64,000 nucleotides of DNA from an uncultured Veillonellaceae bacterium (GTDB taxonomy: Bacteria > Bacillota > Negativicutes > Selenomonadales > Selenomonadaceae): contig CADCIX010000002.1 in assembly GCA_902801565.1 (NCBI GenBank), positions 110,476 to 174,475 of the forward strand, given 5' to 3'. The translations under genes and the position numbers were made by a program. Positions 63,516-64,000 of the stretch are shown here, one piece after another. The notes under the pieces are model-generated. The model ran no database searches. It saw nothing but the letters and a program-made list of their open reading frames with translations, and was not told where the DNA came from. Within the stretch, counting starts at the first letter, position 1, and each line of letters begins with the position of its first letter.

Positions 63516-63803
63516 ATGCCTAAATATTTTGAGTACAAAGTTGCAGGATATTATCTCTATTTCACTTCAAAATGTATCGTGGAATGTATGCACACTCATG
63601 CAAGTGATCGCAAACTGACTGAAGCCGGTTCTGCAAAGTTTTTTGTAAAAAATAATGGTGATAGTATTGTGCAGAATAAAGGTGTCCTTAATGACCGTGA
63701 AGCCAACGTGATTCAAAAATTTATCAAAAAGAACTATAAAGAGATGTATTTGAAATGGTCTTTATACAGCCAGGAAGGTTTTTATGGAGAAATTGATGAA
63801 TAA
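63516..63803 (+). CDS. Small DUF4160-like protein, third of the set
   Basis: A 95-residue protein whose pattern resembles DUF4160: an aromatic opening strand (YKVAGYYLYF), a His-containing segment (MHTHASD), SAKFFVKNNGDSIVQNKGVL, and a closing helix with I-x-x-FI-KKNY-KEMYLKW. DUF4160 genes often pair with DUF2442 genes in toxin-antitoxin-like sets. ATG 63516 follows GGAG by 8 bases; GTG 63507 overlapping the previous stop is an alternative. Confidence 0.65.
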   Translation: MPKYFEYKVAGYYLYFTSKCIVECMHTHASDRKLTEAGSAKFFVKNNGDSIVQNKGVLNDREANVIQKFIKKNYKEMYLKWSLYSQEGFYGEIDE

Positions 63804-64000
63804 TTTCCATTACATAGAATCAATAGAAATATATTTTGACAAATGGTATTTTGGTTGAGTTTACAAAGCAGTCTGTATAAATCCTTGCTTTTGTAAATAA
63901 CGGATGGTGCTATGTCAAGATTTAAAGCAAATTAAAATGAGAACTTTTCAGCGTCAAACAAACATTTGTTTTTTAAGCAATGTTTGTGCCGTCGCGTAAC
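63804..64000 (+). other. AT-rich intergenic end of the window
   Basis: No gene seen. A TTGACA at 63836-63841 has no convincing -10 partner at the right distance. ACAAACATT and AATGTTTGT near 63958-63991 can form a hairpin around a T-rich loop. The rest of the restriction locus, possibly including hsdR, may continue to the right. Confidence 0.4.

Overview
The window looks like chromosome from an anaerobic, diderm Firmicute of the Negativicutes (Selenomonas/Mitsuokella-like). This is inferred from gene content and style rather than from any marker gene: moderately GC-rich coding DNA with strong Shine-Dalgarno sites, PTS sugar uptake, a menaquinone-type UbiD/UbiA pair beside a Tat system, folate one-carbon enzymes, an NfnAB transhydrogenase, and many lipoprotein or periplasmic sensors. 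Most genes lie on the + strand in tightly packed operons with ATGA or TAATG overlaps.

Layout. 1-2.6 kb: tail of an unknown gene, then a structured leader and a pantothenate operon (BASS-family transporter, panC, panD). 2.6-8.3 kb: RpiR regulator, alpha-glucoside PTS permease, GH13 glucosidase and HAD phosphatase. 8.4-20.6 kb: polyprenyl diphosphate synthase, two TatA-type genes, tatC, an inserted IS607 element (tnpA, tnpB), a UbiD decarboxylase, an AT-rich three-domain fusion gene, a UbiA prenyltransferase, a Uma2 protein, folD and fhs. 20.7-28.8 kb: metF, nfnA-nfnB, a small hypothetical gene, an HD hydrolase, glnS, a hypothetical gene and an ArsB/NhaD-type transporter. 28.8-30.5 kb: a decayed island (recombinase remnant, PIN toxin-antitoxin pair, truncated HTH gene) next to tRNA-Leu. 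30.6-32 kb: MATE exporter.

32.1-45.1 kb is the most distinctive block: two membrane-anchored BMP-type binding proteins, a hybrid histidine kinase, an SBP3-type lipoprotein, two more hybrid kinases and a REC-GGDEF protein, in one direction and with translational overlaps in the first half. No transporter genes accompany the binding proteins. I read the block as a ligand-sensing multi-step phosphorelay that ends in cyclic-di-GMP synthesis.

45.2-58.7 kb: a PIN toxin-antitoxin pair on the - strand, an OFA-type carrier behind a probable ZTP riboswitch, then housekeeping genes (prmA, rsmE, mtaB, HIT protein), two soluble chemotaxis receptors, an alpha/beta hydrolase, dtd, an M29 aminopeptidase, a secreted hypothetical protein, a YitT-type membrane protein, an MBL-fold hydrolase, a cyclophilin lipoprotein and a GIY-YIG protein. 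58.7-64 kb: a decayed CYTH gene, then a type I restriction-modification locus (hsdM, hsdS) followed by an AbiJ-like gene and four small AT-rich genes. No hsdR is present in the window; it may lie beyond the right edge.

Two copies of a 159-bp hairpin-forming intergenic element (21.6 and 50.5 kb) share a conserved core but have different, internally complementary arms. No rRNA gene, CRISPR array or prophage is visible.
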